Assembly: GCA_949987565.1 (NCBI GenBank)
Contig: OX465112.1
Span: 915,096 to 979,095 of the forward strand
Length of the DNA: 64,000 nucleotides
Direction: 5' to 3'
From: Luidia sarsii
Taxonomy: Eukaryota > Echinodermata > Asteroidea > Paxillosida > Luidiidae
Shown here in pieces: positions 33,052 to 41,945 of the stretch (positions within the stretch are counted from its first letter, which is position 1; each line of letters opens with the position of its first letter). Both the position numbers and the translations under genes were made by a program. The notes beneath the pieces are model-generated. The model was not told where the DNA came from. It ran no database searches and saw nothing but the letters and a program-made list of their open reading frames with translations.

Positions 33052-34794
33052 GAAGGGTGATACGAAACGGCCGGGTGAATTCGCCAGTGCGTGATCAGTT
33101 TCGTGGCGGCGTTTTGAGTTTCCATTCAACGGCCCTTGGTCATAATGCTATTTTCTCAACGACTGGCAGTTGTGCGATCAAACGATGAATAATGACGATG
33201 AATTTCGCTCCAGAGCAAAACTCTGAATCACCATCCACACGGAAATGTGCGTTCACATGGTAAAAACAAAAAACCCGCAACTTTAGAATCGTCCTCGAGA
33301 TATTCCGCTGATAATGAATGCCCGACGAAAATGCCCAACAACGAACAACATTTTTTGGGGAAATGTTTCAACTGAAGGTGAGAATGAAAACGGTTGCTGT
33401 GGCTGTTCACTGACTAAACTGGCCCACAATGCGCGCACCAGGTCCTAATTTCATAGAGCCGATTCAGCACAAAAATCAGCTAAGCACAAAAAGTCTCCCC
33501 CGAGTGAGCAATGTGATGTCAATTGCCTTTGGTTTGTATTCCACTATTCTTTGCTTAGCATGAGGCAAAGGTGAGGTTTGAGTTGGCAAGGTGATCTTAC
33601 GAATCAGAACAGTCTGTGCTTTAAGCAAACTTGGGTGCTTATGCAGCTCTAATAGGTTGGGCCTTTTGACCCGACGTTACAAGGTGAAGTCACACAGGGC
33701 AGACGACCGAAAACAGACACGGGTGGGAGGTCAAAGGAGAGATCAAAGCGGGCAGGGGAGGAAGGGGGTGGGGTCAAGGGAGGGGGATCAAGGGGGGAAG
33801 GGCGGAGATGCAAGGGGAGGGGCGCAAATATCATTTCCTCGGGGGCAACTCTGCATTGAGACTCGGGGTTTTCAGCGAGTAGCCGCATCTTCATTAACGC
33901 CCATTTGTGCCAGTCGGGACGAAGGCAAATCTTTGGTGCAAATTCAATTGCATATCTTTCCCTACGGATTAAGAATCTGGTAACAAAACACGGGGGAATA
34001 ATATAAAAAGGCATTACAAAAACGCTACAATAGTGTCCCGTATACATTACATAATTATTATCAGAAAAAAAAAAACCACTTATGAATCCGAATGTCGTTT
34101 GTTTTGTTTTTGGTTCCGGCCAAAGGTTGGGAAGGGCAAGCCTTGATACAACCTCTATCGCAATCCCTTCCCTCGGTCTGATTCCCAGACTGCAAGCCGC
34201 GCCAGCGGCGGGCAAGCCGAAGGGAACCAGTCCAAAAACCAATCGCCACGACAACCCAAGGAGCGCGTTGCTGCAATGCGTATAATACGGGCGGGCGGGG
34301 AGTGGGGCTTCCCCGTACACAAGCACACCGCGCCCAGAATGGTCATATCAGTATACACACCTGCCCTGCTTACAATACAACGCCCAACTCCCTGCTGCAC
34401 CCATACCCACATCCACCGTCACTCTCGACCTGGTTTCGGCGACGCTCGAAAACTCCGGAAAAAGACACGGACGCGTCTACATACGTGGACTATGTCTTTG
34501 ACAGCGAATAATAGAGAAGAAAAAATGCACAACGTGGAAATTGAGCGAAAATAAAAATTAACGGACTGTTTCAGGCCCTTACAATGATATTCAAGGTGAA
34601 AGCATCACACCCTGACAGAGCTAGTGCGAATCGAGTCTTTATTTCATTATTCTGTAAGGCCATGCCTACCCATTTCCCGCCATCAGCCCAAATCAAATTT
34701 CTTGTTCGGTCTCATCATTTTCACCTTTTGACCTCCCGACGGTGCAAGCACCCTATGAAGTAGCATCAATTGCAAATGTCTAACACGAAAGGGA
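33052..34794. other. Unassigned stretch
   Basis: Moderately GC-rich, no gene recognised. The 225-codon open frame at 33649-34326 (-) contains a GA-rich tract and no known domain. Confidence 0.35.
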
Positions 34795-34930
34795 ACTTTG
34801 ACTGGACCGGGACTTGAGCCCGAGACCTCTGGTTTGGCGTACCAGCGCTCTTACCATCTGAGCGATCCAGCCATTAGATAGCGGTCTAATCCTCTCCACT
34901 AATAATGCGACGCACCCAATTAGAAATGGC
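34795..34930 (-). mobile_element. Family D tRNA-like module, best preserved
   Basis: Minus-strand 34872-34800 is a 73-nt tRNA-like sequence: GGCTGGA at the start pairs with TCCAGTC at the end over 7 bp (one G-U). A D-arm GCTC..GAGC, an anticodon-type stem CTGGT..ACCAG with loop ACGCCAA, and a T arm with GGGCTCAAGTCCC follow. The loop lacks the invariant U33, which argues against a functional tRNA (it would read GCC, Gly). The upstream block and tail link it to family D. Confidence 0.65.
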
Positions 34931-36042
34931 CTGACGACAGCAAACACCCCCCCCCCCCGTCTCCACACGAAGAACGGAACGAAGTCTCCTTTTAAAAAGA
35001 AGCCTTCCAGTTCAGTATAGGACAATATTATACGACGTCCTTTTAGTCGGTTCCGGCTTTCATATAAAAATATTTCAGAATTCAAGAGTGTAGCCCGGCT
35101 GTCTTATCTTCTTGGTTTTCTCTGCGTTCTTTGATTCAAGGTTTTGAAGTGAGGGAACGCGAATCACTTCGAGAGACCCGGTCAGAATACTCGGTGTCCA
35201 ATACAGAGTCTTGTATGCATTCTTCGTCCAAAAAAACCCCACAAAAAACAATCAAGGTAAATATTCAATTAATATAGCTACTATCTAGTATCTACAGACT
35301 AAAACGAAAAAAGGAGATTCCTCTGAGGTAGCTAATAACATTACTATTCTAATTCATATTTCAAACAGTAAAAGAGGTCTTTTTCCATCGTTCCATGAGA
35401 CGTAAGCGAAAGGACATTCACTGGTTTGGTTAAAAGCCTTTTTTTTTTCTTAAATAACGGTCAATGGTTTTGCGAACGTAATACGACCGCCAGATTCGTT
35501 AGGCACCAAGCGCTCCATCCAACATCAGTATATAAAAACATATGATCCCTGATATAAATATTCATATTAAAATATGCTTGGCATTGTTCCACAAAGAATC
35601 GGGTTTTCTTTTTCGTTCTACTTTACTTACACACAGTCTACATGTATAATTGACGCATACTTTGACAGCAACACAAAATTTGGCTTGTTTTTAAAACTCC
35701 CCCGTATGCTATGCCTATTTCATTTCATGTTTTGTTGAAGGACATGGTGTACGATCGTTTGGTTTTCGACAAGTAAAACACGGACGAACACACCAAAACA
35801 CATCACCAACGGAGAATTGGGGAAGGGGGGGGGGGTATAAAACCCACACAGATATCCACGTTTTGGTGAAACTGTCAATAAATGGAGGATCTCTCAAGGG
35901 CGGTGGTCTGCTATAAACACTATACATGCAAATTGGACAAACACACGGGCTTGCCTTGGAGAAAACCAACGAATATTAATGACCATCTTGCGGCGGGGGG
36001 GGGGAGGGGAAGAGGCAAACTACTCATGAATTTAGGAACACG
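34931..36042. other. Unassigned stretch
   Basis: No gene recognised. Poly-C at 34947-34957, poly-G at 35827-35836 and again at 35995-36003. Confidence 0.3.
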
Positions 36043-36170
36043 TTTTGTCCTTGTCACTCTGCCTTTGAGAAAGCTCCTGCTAGGATCGAAAAGTCAGGCC
36101 CACTATATTTTGGGATTTGCATTTTGGTAATTTAAGGAGTTTGCAACATTTTTGTATATCACTTTATATC
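36043..36170 (+). mobile_element. Family R single copy
   Basis: GTTTTGTCCTTGTCACTCTG, CCTTTGAGAAAGCTCCTGC, TAGGATCGAAAAGTCAGGCC, then the tail ATTTGCATTTTGGTAATTTA and GTTTGCAACATTTTTGTATA. The flanks AATTTAGGAACAC and AATTCAGGAACAT (36029-36041 and about 36171-36183) are alike and may be a diverged target duplication, which would put the left boundary at about 36042. Confidence 0.7.
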
Positions 36171-36518
36171 AATTCAGGAACATATTGAAAGGGATCCGGG
36201 AGTGAATGTTTATTTCACTCTGATGCAGCGCATAATCTCGTTTGTTTAGGGTACGGGGATGGAGGACATTGCGATCAATTTCAACGAAGGAGAATTTCCG
36301 TTTGTTACGTTATTTGTGCTCGGGGCTCTCTCTCTCAAAAGAAGAGACAATCGGGCCATGAGCGAGACTGAGGAACCATTAAAAAAAGAGGGGATTTTCT
36401 TTGTGGTCTATAGGGCCTAGCCCGGTGATTGGATAAACAAACGAATTAACAAATAAAGGAAAGATCTGAGGAGGTAAAGGGGAGCAAAGTCGTGGCCTCT
36501 TACGGGGTTTCCTCTTCC
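36171..36518. other. Unassigned stretch
   Basis: Nothing recognised. Confidence 0.3.
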
Positions 36519-36529
36519 TCTTATTCCTT

Positions 36530-36595
<66 letters not shown>

Positions 36596-36626
36596 ATCTT
36601 CATCTTCTTCTTCTTCTTCCTCTTCC
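36519..36626. repeat. (TTC)n / (GAA)n trinucleotide array
   Basis: About 105 bp of TTC with CTC interruptions, including an uninterrupted run of about 12 TTC at 36548-36582. GAA repeats of this kind can form triplexes. Confidence 0.9.
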
Positions 36627-37727
36627 ATCGAACGGCATGAATTTGACTGCAGGCATTTCGTAATCCTCCTCGCTTGACAACCGCACAATGTCACTACCCA
36701 CGCGGTCCACCCTCATTTACGTTTAAAATCCTATTTACATATTACGCCAACGCTCCCCCTACCTCCGCGAAGCTACCCGTAGGCCTAATTGTCCTGCCTC
36801 GGGAACTAAGTGTCAGTTGTAAAAAAAAAAAAAAAAAACACCAAAAAAAACTCATACACCAAAAAATATGCCATTCAAGCGGGGTTATTCCATTAAATCC
36901 CAATTTCAAGCACACACGAATGGCTGATTTCACTTTTAACTTTTAAAGAGGGCACGACTGGTTACGTTTTGTCCGGGTGAGGTGATCGGCCCGAAATGCA
37001 GCCCAATATTAGGGTGGTGGCAATTTAATCCACCCCCTATACCCGAATCTATCATTATAGTGACGCTCAGCTAATGCCCGTACAGACCACCGAAAAAATC
37101 TGCTCATCTGTCAATAATCTTTCTCTTACCTCGCAGAATTAAAAATAGAAATAAGGAAGGGAAGAGGGGGGAAGGGTGGCACAGGTTAATATTGACTATC
37201 AACATGAACAAATAAGTCCTCATCACTTTTTGTTTGTGAAGGAGGGGGGCATTTTGTAGATTACAAAAAATAATGACATTTGGTTAAATGTACAATTCTC
37301 CCGACCAATCAGAGCTTAGATCGATGTCCTGCATGCGATGTGGACGAACCTAAAGGAAGAACACAAGGGACCACTCCAAAAACAAAATGGGGGGAGGTTA
37401 AATAAACTCACTACATTACAATTCAGATGAGACAGGTTGTGCGAGCAAAAACAAAAGCACCTGAAGCTAAAACCAAAAACGCATCAAAGACAAACATCAC
37501 ACACACACAGACACCGAAAATGCAAGGACTGAAAACCAAACCATCCTGTACAATGGATTCAGGAGTAGACTCCAATATCACCCTCCCCTTCCCCTTTATA
37601 ATTATATGTGTCTTGTGACTAGGTCTACATGTACAGACTTTGTACATGCTGATGAAGAAAGAAGGCACCCTCAAGTGATAAGACGTTAACATTAATGCAC
37701 AGCGTTGGCTACTTGGAGTGCTGCTTG
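36627..37727. other. Unassigned stretch
   Basis: No gene recognised. GTAGGCCTAATTG at about 36779; an 18-A run at 36820-36837. Confidence 0.3.
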
Positions 37728-37965
37728 CACCCCTCCTCCTCCTCCTCCTTCTCCCCCTCCTCCTCCCCTCCTCCTCCCCCTCATCCTCTTCCCCCTCCTC
37801 CTCCTCCCCCTCCTCCTTCTCCCCCTCCCCTCCTCCTCCTTCTTCTCCTCCTCCTCCTCCCCCTCCTCCTCTTCCCCCTCCTCCTCCTCCCCTCCTCCCC
37901 TCCTCCTTCTCCTCCTCCTCTTCCCCCTCCTCCTCCTCCTCGTCCCCTCCCCCTCCTCCTCTCCC
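37728..37965. repeat. (CTC)n trinucleotide array
   Basis: About 240 bp of CTC/CCC/TTC units. On the minus strand it would read Glu/Gly/Arg; the several open frames on both strands are repeat artefacts. Confidence 0.9.
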
Positions 37966-39240
37966 CAATGCAAACACAGCTCCACCAGCCAGGGTTTCCA
38001 CTGGCAACCAATATTCTGCTCAGTAGATGAGTTTTGGTATATCGTGGATGCGCTACGTTGAGGTTCCATGGGTCACAGACTGGATAGGGAATGAGTCTAA
38101 AGCAATGCACTGCATGTCCATGAAGAAACATTCAGTAATGTGCAATGACACATCAGTATACAGTGTAGCATACACAGCCCTTTGCACGTGCTAAGGTGCA
38201 ACTGTTTCGGGGTCGATTTTCCAAGCTTTGATTCTGAACCCTGAGGTGGCAGGTGTTTGGAGCCAAGCACCTGAGGTGGCCCGTCAGAGGTGTGAGGCGT
38301 GCCCACCTCACAGTGTGATGAGCAGGAGAGGACCCGGCCACAAACCACTGGCCACCTCATCTCCACTTCCCTCGTCTGAATGAAGAGTCAAAGGCTGTCT
38401 CGATCCGCCAACATTCCATCGCATCTGATGGATATCGTTAATCTTACTACTAAAAAAAAATTAATAAAAAGTCAACCAGCCATCATTTCCCCATGGGGAA
38501 CGCCAGAAAAGATAGTGTTTTTGCTCTGTTCTGATCTCTTTGTAAAATATCTAAATGAAATGGCACAGCACCATTTAGCATTGAGTTCCCTTTCTACTTT
38601 GCCCAAGGATTCTCGTTGGCTTAAAAGGGGAAACAAATACCAAGAAGAAAACGTCCTCTCGACTTCCGGCAAGACACTTCTACTCCAAGCTCTCCCGAGT
38701 TTACATCCGGCTAAAGAGGTGGGGTGAGGTGGGGTTGAGGAGGGGGAGGGGGACACCCATTTTTCGCCCCACAAACATTGGCGACTACTGTCCAACCACC
38801 TCCTGCCCATCCATGTAGCAACTCGTGTGCAGAACTACTAACGTACGTAAATAATACTAATATATATGTATCAATGCTACTTGTTTTCTCTCCTTTTGCT
38901 TAATTCTTTTTTTTTTGTCTTCAGTCAGAGGAACTTGCAACATTGTCAAGACATTTCCCCTTTTCTCGTGAGATGTTGAAATTTGAGGCAATGTCAGTTG
39001 TGTGCAACATGCGGCCCATCAATAAAAGCACTCATTTAATATATATAGCCTGCTCGTGAGTGCATTCTACATAAAGACGTCATCTTTTTATACACAAAAA
39101 AACCACAAGATTTAGATTAATTACACGTACACGTACCTGCATATTACTCTCTTTTTTTTTGTCATCACAAAAATTCTTACAACAGAACCATACGTATAGG
39201 ACATGGCACAAACCGTCTGACTAAAACATGGCAGCTTAAG
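37966..39240. other. Sequence 3' of the zinc-finger gene
   Basis: No gene recognised. It may include part of the long 3' UTR. A minus-strand ATTAAA at 39040-39035 is one possible poly(A) signal. An AATAAA on the plus strand at 39021-39026 does not serve the gene. Confidence 0.3.
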
Positions 39241-39570
39241 TTTAATATTTCATTCTCCCTGAGTTAAGCTTCTTTGTTGTTTCTTCTTTCAGTTCTGTAA
39301 AACTTCAAGACTTCACATCCTCCACAGCGTGGTCCCCTTTGAGGTACATACAATAAACTGACCCAATCTTTAAAAAAAAAAAAAAAAAAAAAAAAATGTA
39401 AACCAAAAAAGGAGAGAAAAATTCCTGAAATTTCCATCACTCTTCCCCTCCCTCCTCTCCTTGGCACTTTCAACTTCCCAATCTGTAAAGAAAATATCTC
39501 GGCACCCATTTCGGAGAGGTTTACGGGATTCAAGAGGGGGGTGTAGGGGGTAGAAGTGTGGGTGATAACC
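39241..39570 (-). other. Proximal 3' UTR of the zinc-finger gene (candidate)
   Basis: Directly follows the TGA at 39573-39571. On the gene strand it holds a run of about 26 T (39396-39371) and an ATTAAA hexamer at 39246-39241, a common variant poly(A) signal. I see no AATAAA on the gene strand in the first 600 nt. The plus-strand AATAAA at 39351-39356 followed 15 nt later by the A-run looks like a retroposed tail inserted in antisense. The true transcript end is not visible from sequence. Confidence 0.35.
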
Positions 39571-41883
39571 TCACCGCATGTGCTGGCTCCGGGTAATGTG
39601 GCAGGTGAACTCGATCTTGTCGCGGCAGACGTAGCCGCAGATGCTGCACTGAAAGGGGTGGCGGGCACCGTGGCAGCTCATGTGCAGGGTGAAGATGACG
39701 TGATCGACGAAGAAGGTCTCACAGTGAGGGCACTTGAGGAGGTTGGCGGGCAGGCTGGACGGGTCCAGACTTACCTGATCCGTCTGGGACTGCCCGTCCA
39801 GCTTGCCCTGTGGCTCCCCACCGCTGCCGTCGCCGGCAGCAAGGGAGGACAGCTCAGTCTGGGTGGCCTGGCAGGACTGGTTGAAGGCCAGGTTCTCCGG
39901 CTGGCTGTCGGTGATGCTGGGCACTCCCGGCGGCTGGAGGCTCCGGTCCTCCTGGCCTTCCTCCGCCGTCTGGCTCATGGGCGACACCGAGCTGTTGCTG
40001 ACCGGCTCGATGTCCGGGTAGCCCGGCTCGCGGGGCCCCATGGAGAGATCCACGCCGTTCACGCTGCCCGGCTTGATTGCATACGGGAGGGACTCCTCCG
40101 TCTTCAGGGTGTAGGCTTGAGGTAACTGGCAGTATTGGCGGGCCTGGGATTCGCCGCCGGCCCGGACGTAATCCGAGATCTCCGGCCGGGTGTCGGCCCA
40201 GGAGTTGTTGAGGTCCTCGCCGTTGGGCGAGATGAGGTAGTTGCGTTTGGGGAGCGGCGTGCGCTTGCGCTTGCGGGCGCCGCCCTCCTTCTTCCGGCGG
40301 TAGATGGGGAAGCCGGCGCCCGCCCACTGGAGCGGGGTGATGACGGAGATCTCGCTGAGGGGATGCTGGGGCGAGGTGCCGGCCATGCTGGTGGCCGCGC
40401 TGCCGGTGAAGGCGCCCGTCGAGGACATGCCCAGGGCCGAGGAGACGGAGGAGACCGAGTTGGACAGCATGGAGATGGCGCTCTGGGAGCTGCAGGCGTT
40501 GGCCATGATGTCGTGGACGTGGTTGCCGAGAGAAGGGCTAGAGTAGTCCAGCACCTCGCCCGACTTGGGCCTCTCGACATTCTCCACGTCGCCCACCAGA
40601 GAGTTCTTCTCCAGGATGGGGGGCTCGGGGGACTGGGCCAGGCCCGAGCCCTCCGAGTTATACCTGATGTCGCCGGTCTTCAGTAAGGGCACCTGAGAAT
40701 TATTCATCCTTGCTGAGTCGTGAGTGTCATTTGACGCCGACGAGTCATGGTCGTCCGGTGACAGCGAGTGGCGTCGGTTTCCTGAGTTCTCGTGGTGAGA
40801 GGGGTGGCCAGAGTTGGGCAGCTCGGGCTGGATGAGGTAACGGGCAGGGTCCTCCGAGGAGAACATCTTAGCGTGGGAGGGCATCGGGGGGCTGTCCTCC
40901 ATCGAGGACTGGTTGTGGGAGGTGATGGGTGGGTAGTTCATGTCGCCGCCGTCCAGTGGGTTGGAGTTGTGGCGCTTGCGCTTGTGGGCCTGCAGGTTAC
41001 ACTTGTAGGGGGTCTGGTAGTGGCAGGAGTCGCACTTGAACTGTTTGCTGGTGCCAGTGTGGACGATGAGGTGGCGCATGAGACTGCTGCGAAAGGCACT
41101 GCTAAAACCGCACACCAGACACTTGTAGGGCTTCTTGCCAGAGTGCACGTTCATGTGCTCGTTGAGGTGCGTCTTGGTCGGCGAGATGTGGGTGCACAGC
41201 TTGCACTGGAACACCTTGCCCTGGTCCGGGAAGCTGGGCAGGCCGGAGGGCATCAGCGCCTGCTCCACGGCCGTGGAGAAGGGCAGGCTCGGGGCCGGGT
41301 TCTCGGCCAGCGGCATCCGGGGCGGCAGCGCCACCGGCGGGTGGGGCTCCAGGGGCCCCGCGGCCGGCCGGTCGGCGTGGTTGTTGTACAGCGGCTGTTG
41401 CTCCAGCCACGGCTGGCCGCTCATGTCCGACCTCGGGTGGCTGTGGACGGCCAGGTGCTGGACCAAGGTGTTGTGCAGGGAGCAGCTGAAGTTGCACTCG
41501 CGACACTTGTACGGCCGCGAGCCCGAGTGGATGTTCATGTGCTCATCCAGAGCTCCCTGAGATGACAGCAGCACTGTGCACAGCCTGCACTGGAAGCCAG
41601 TCAGGCTCTTGGGTCCGCCAGCGCCAAGCTCCCCCTCATCCACCTCGGCGCCCAGGCCGTCCCTGACCGGAGCCGTGCCGAACACCGCCGCCGCAGCCTG
41701 CGGGACTCGGTGAGGCGGTGGCTCCTCCTCCTCTTCCTCCTCCTCCTCCTCCCCCTCCTCCACGCGCTCTTGCTTGATGGCCCCGCCCAGCCTGTTGTTG
41801 ATGTCCAGGTCAATGTCCAGCTCTCCCTCCTCGCTGCCTGGCAGGCTGTCGCTAGCTACTTCAGCTTCCACGGCCTCATCCAT
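39571..41883 (-). CDS. Ikaros/hunchback-type C2H2 zinc finger protein, 770 aa
   Basis: Probable nuclear DNA-binding transcription regulator. Seven C2H2 fingers sit in three clusters: residues 97-119 and 125-147; 225-247, 253-275 and 282-305; 718-738 and 744-768. The last pair has CPHCETFFVDHVIFTLHMSC then CSICGYVCRDKIEFTCHI. This is the paired-finger signature used for dimerisation in Ikaros (IKZF) proteins and hunchback. Its terminal spacing H-x5-H is typical of the last Ikaros finger. Other parts are an acidic poly-Glu run (46-55), long Ser/Pro-rich linkers, a basic cluster RRKKEGGARKRKR near 529-541 (possible nuclear signal), and two SUMO-type sites (IKQE at 37-40, LKTE at 593-596). The CDS is uninterrupted and GC-rich; the start follows an in-frame TGA and a 3' splice site. 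Ikaros proteins usually have four N-terminal fingers, so this five-finger layout is unusual; a hunchback- or Pegasus-like identity is the alternative. Confidence 0.93.
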   Translation of the reverse strand: MDEAVEAEVASDSLPGSEEGELDIDLDINNRLGGAIKQERVEEGEEEEEEEEEEPPPHRVPQAAAAVFGTAPVRDGLGAEVDEGELGAGGPKSLTGFQCRLCTVLLSSQGALDEHMNIHSGSRPYKCRECNFSCSLHNTLVQHLAVHSHPRSDMSGQPWLEQQPLYNNHADRPAAGPLEPHPPVALPPRMPLAENPAPSLPFSTAVEQALMPSGLPSFPDQGKVFQCKLCTHISPTKTHLNEHMNVHSGKKPYKCLVCGFSSAFRSSLMRHLIVHTGTSKQFKCDSCHYQTPYKCNLQAHKRKRHNSNPLDGGDMNYPPITSHNQSSMEDSPPMPSHAKMFSSEDPARYLIQPELPNSGHPSHHENSGNRRHSLSPDDHDSSASNDTHDSARMNNSQVPLLKTGDIRYNSEGSGLAQSPEPPILEKNSLVGDVENVERPKSGEVLDYSSPSLGNHVHDIMANACSSQSAISMLSNSVSSVSSALGMSSTGAFTGSAATSMAGTSPQHPLSEISVITPLQWAGAGFPIYRRKKEGGARKRKRTPLPKRNYLISPNGEDLNNSWADTRPEISDYVRAGGESQARQYCQLPQAYTLKTEESLPYAIKPGSVNGVDLSMGPREPGYPDIEPVSNSSVSPMSQTAEEGQEDRSLQPPGVPSITDSQPENLAFNQSCQATQTELSSLAAGDGSGGEPQGKLDGQSQTDQVSLDPSSLPANLLKCPHCETFFVDHVIFTLHMSCHGARHPFQCSICGYVCRDKIEFTCHITRSQHMR

Positions 41884-41887
41884 TCAT
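41876..41887 (-). promoter_or_regulatory. Minimal upstream ORF overlapping the start codon
   Basis: The start region on the minus strand reads ATGAATGGATGAGG: three ATGs 4 nt apart, each in a different frame. The first (41887-41885) encodes Met-Asn-Gly and stops at TGA, overlapping the main ATG at 41883. The third (41879) encodes seven codons. The first ATG has A at -3; the main one has T at -3 and G at +4. A scanning ribosome must bypass or reinitiate to make the 770-residue protein. Confidence 0.6.
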
Positions 41888-41918
41888 GATCAGTGTCTGT
41901 GCTCTCTCCTACGAAACC

Positions 41919-41945
41919 CTGACAGCAAAAACAAATAAGAAATAA
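41919..41945 (-). other. 3' splice site of a 5' UTR intron
   Basis: The minus strand reads TTTGTTTTTGCTGTCAG then GGTTTCG: a pyrimidine tract with CAG/GG at the boundary, so the exon would begin at 41918. That leaves a 35-nt 5' UTR piece before the ATG at 41883. It implies at least one upstream non-coding exon, which I cannot place. A chance acceptor is possible but the position just upstream of the CDS supports it. Confidence 0.6.

Noticed and set aside
33649..34326. 225-codon open frame on the minus strand
   Set aside because: No recognisable domain, includes a low-complexity tract, and overlaps other open frames; no splice or codon evidence.
34800..34872. Genuine tRNA gene (Gly GCC)
   Set aside because: Good cloverleaf, but the anticodon loop lacks U33, and the upstream block and tail match the dispersed family D.
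37640..37670. CTGATGAAGAAAG as a hammerhead CUGANGA box
   Set aside because: No helix II, GAAA or cleavage triplet follows at the right spacing.
38881..38934. Plus-strand 3' splice site (pyrimidine tract then TTCAG)
   Set aside because: Good match but no exon follows on the plus strand, and the region lies on the 3' side of a minus-strand gene.
40792..41565. 257-codon plus-strand open frame opposite the zinc-finger CDS
   Set aside because: Antisense shadow of the GC-rich finger coding sequence; no domain and no independent support. The same holds for 39556-40125, 40135-40686 and 41135-41560.
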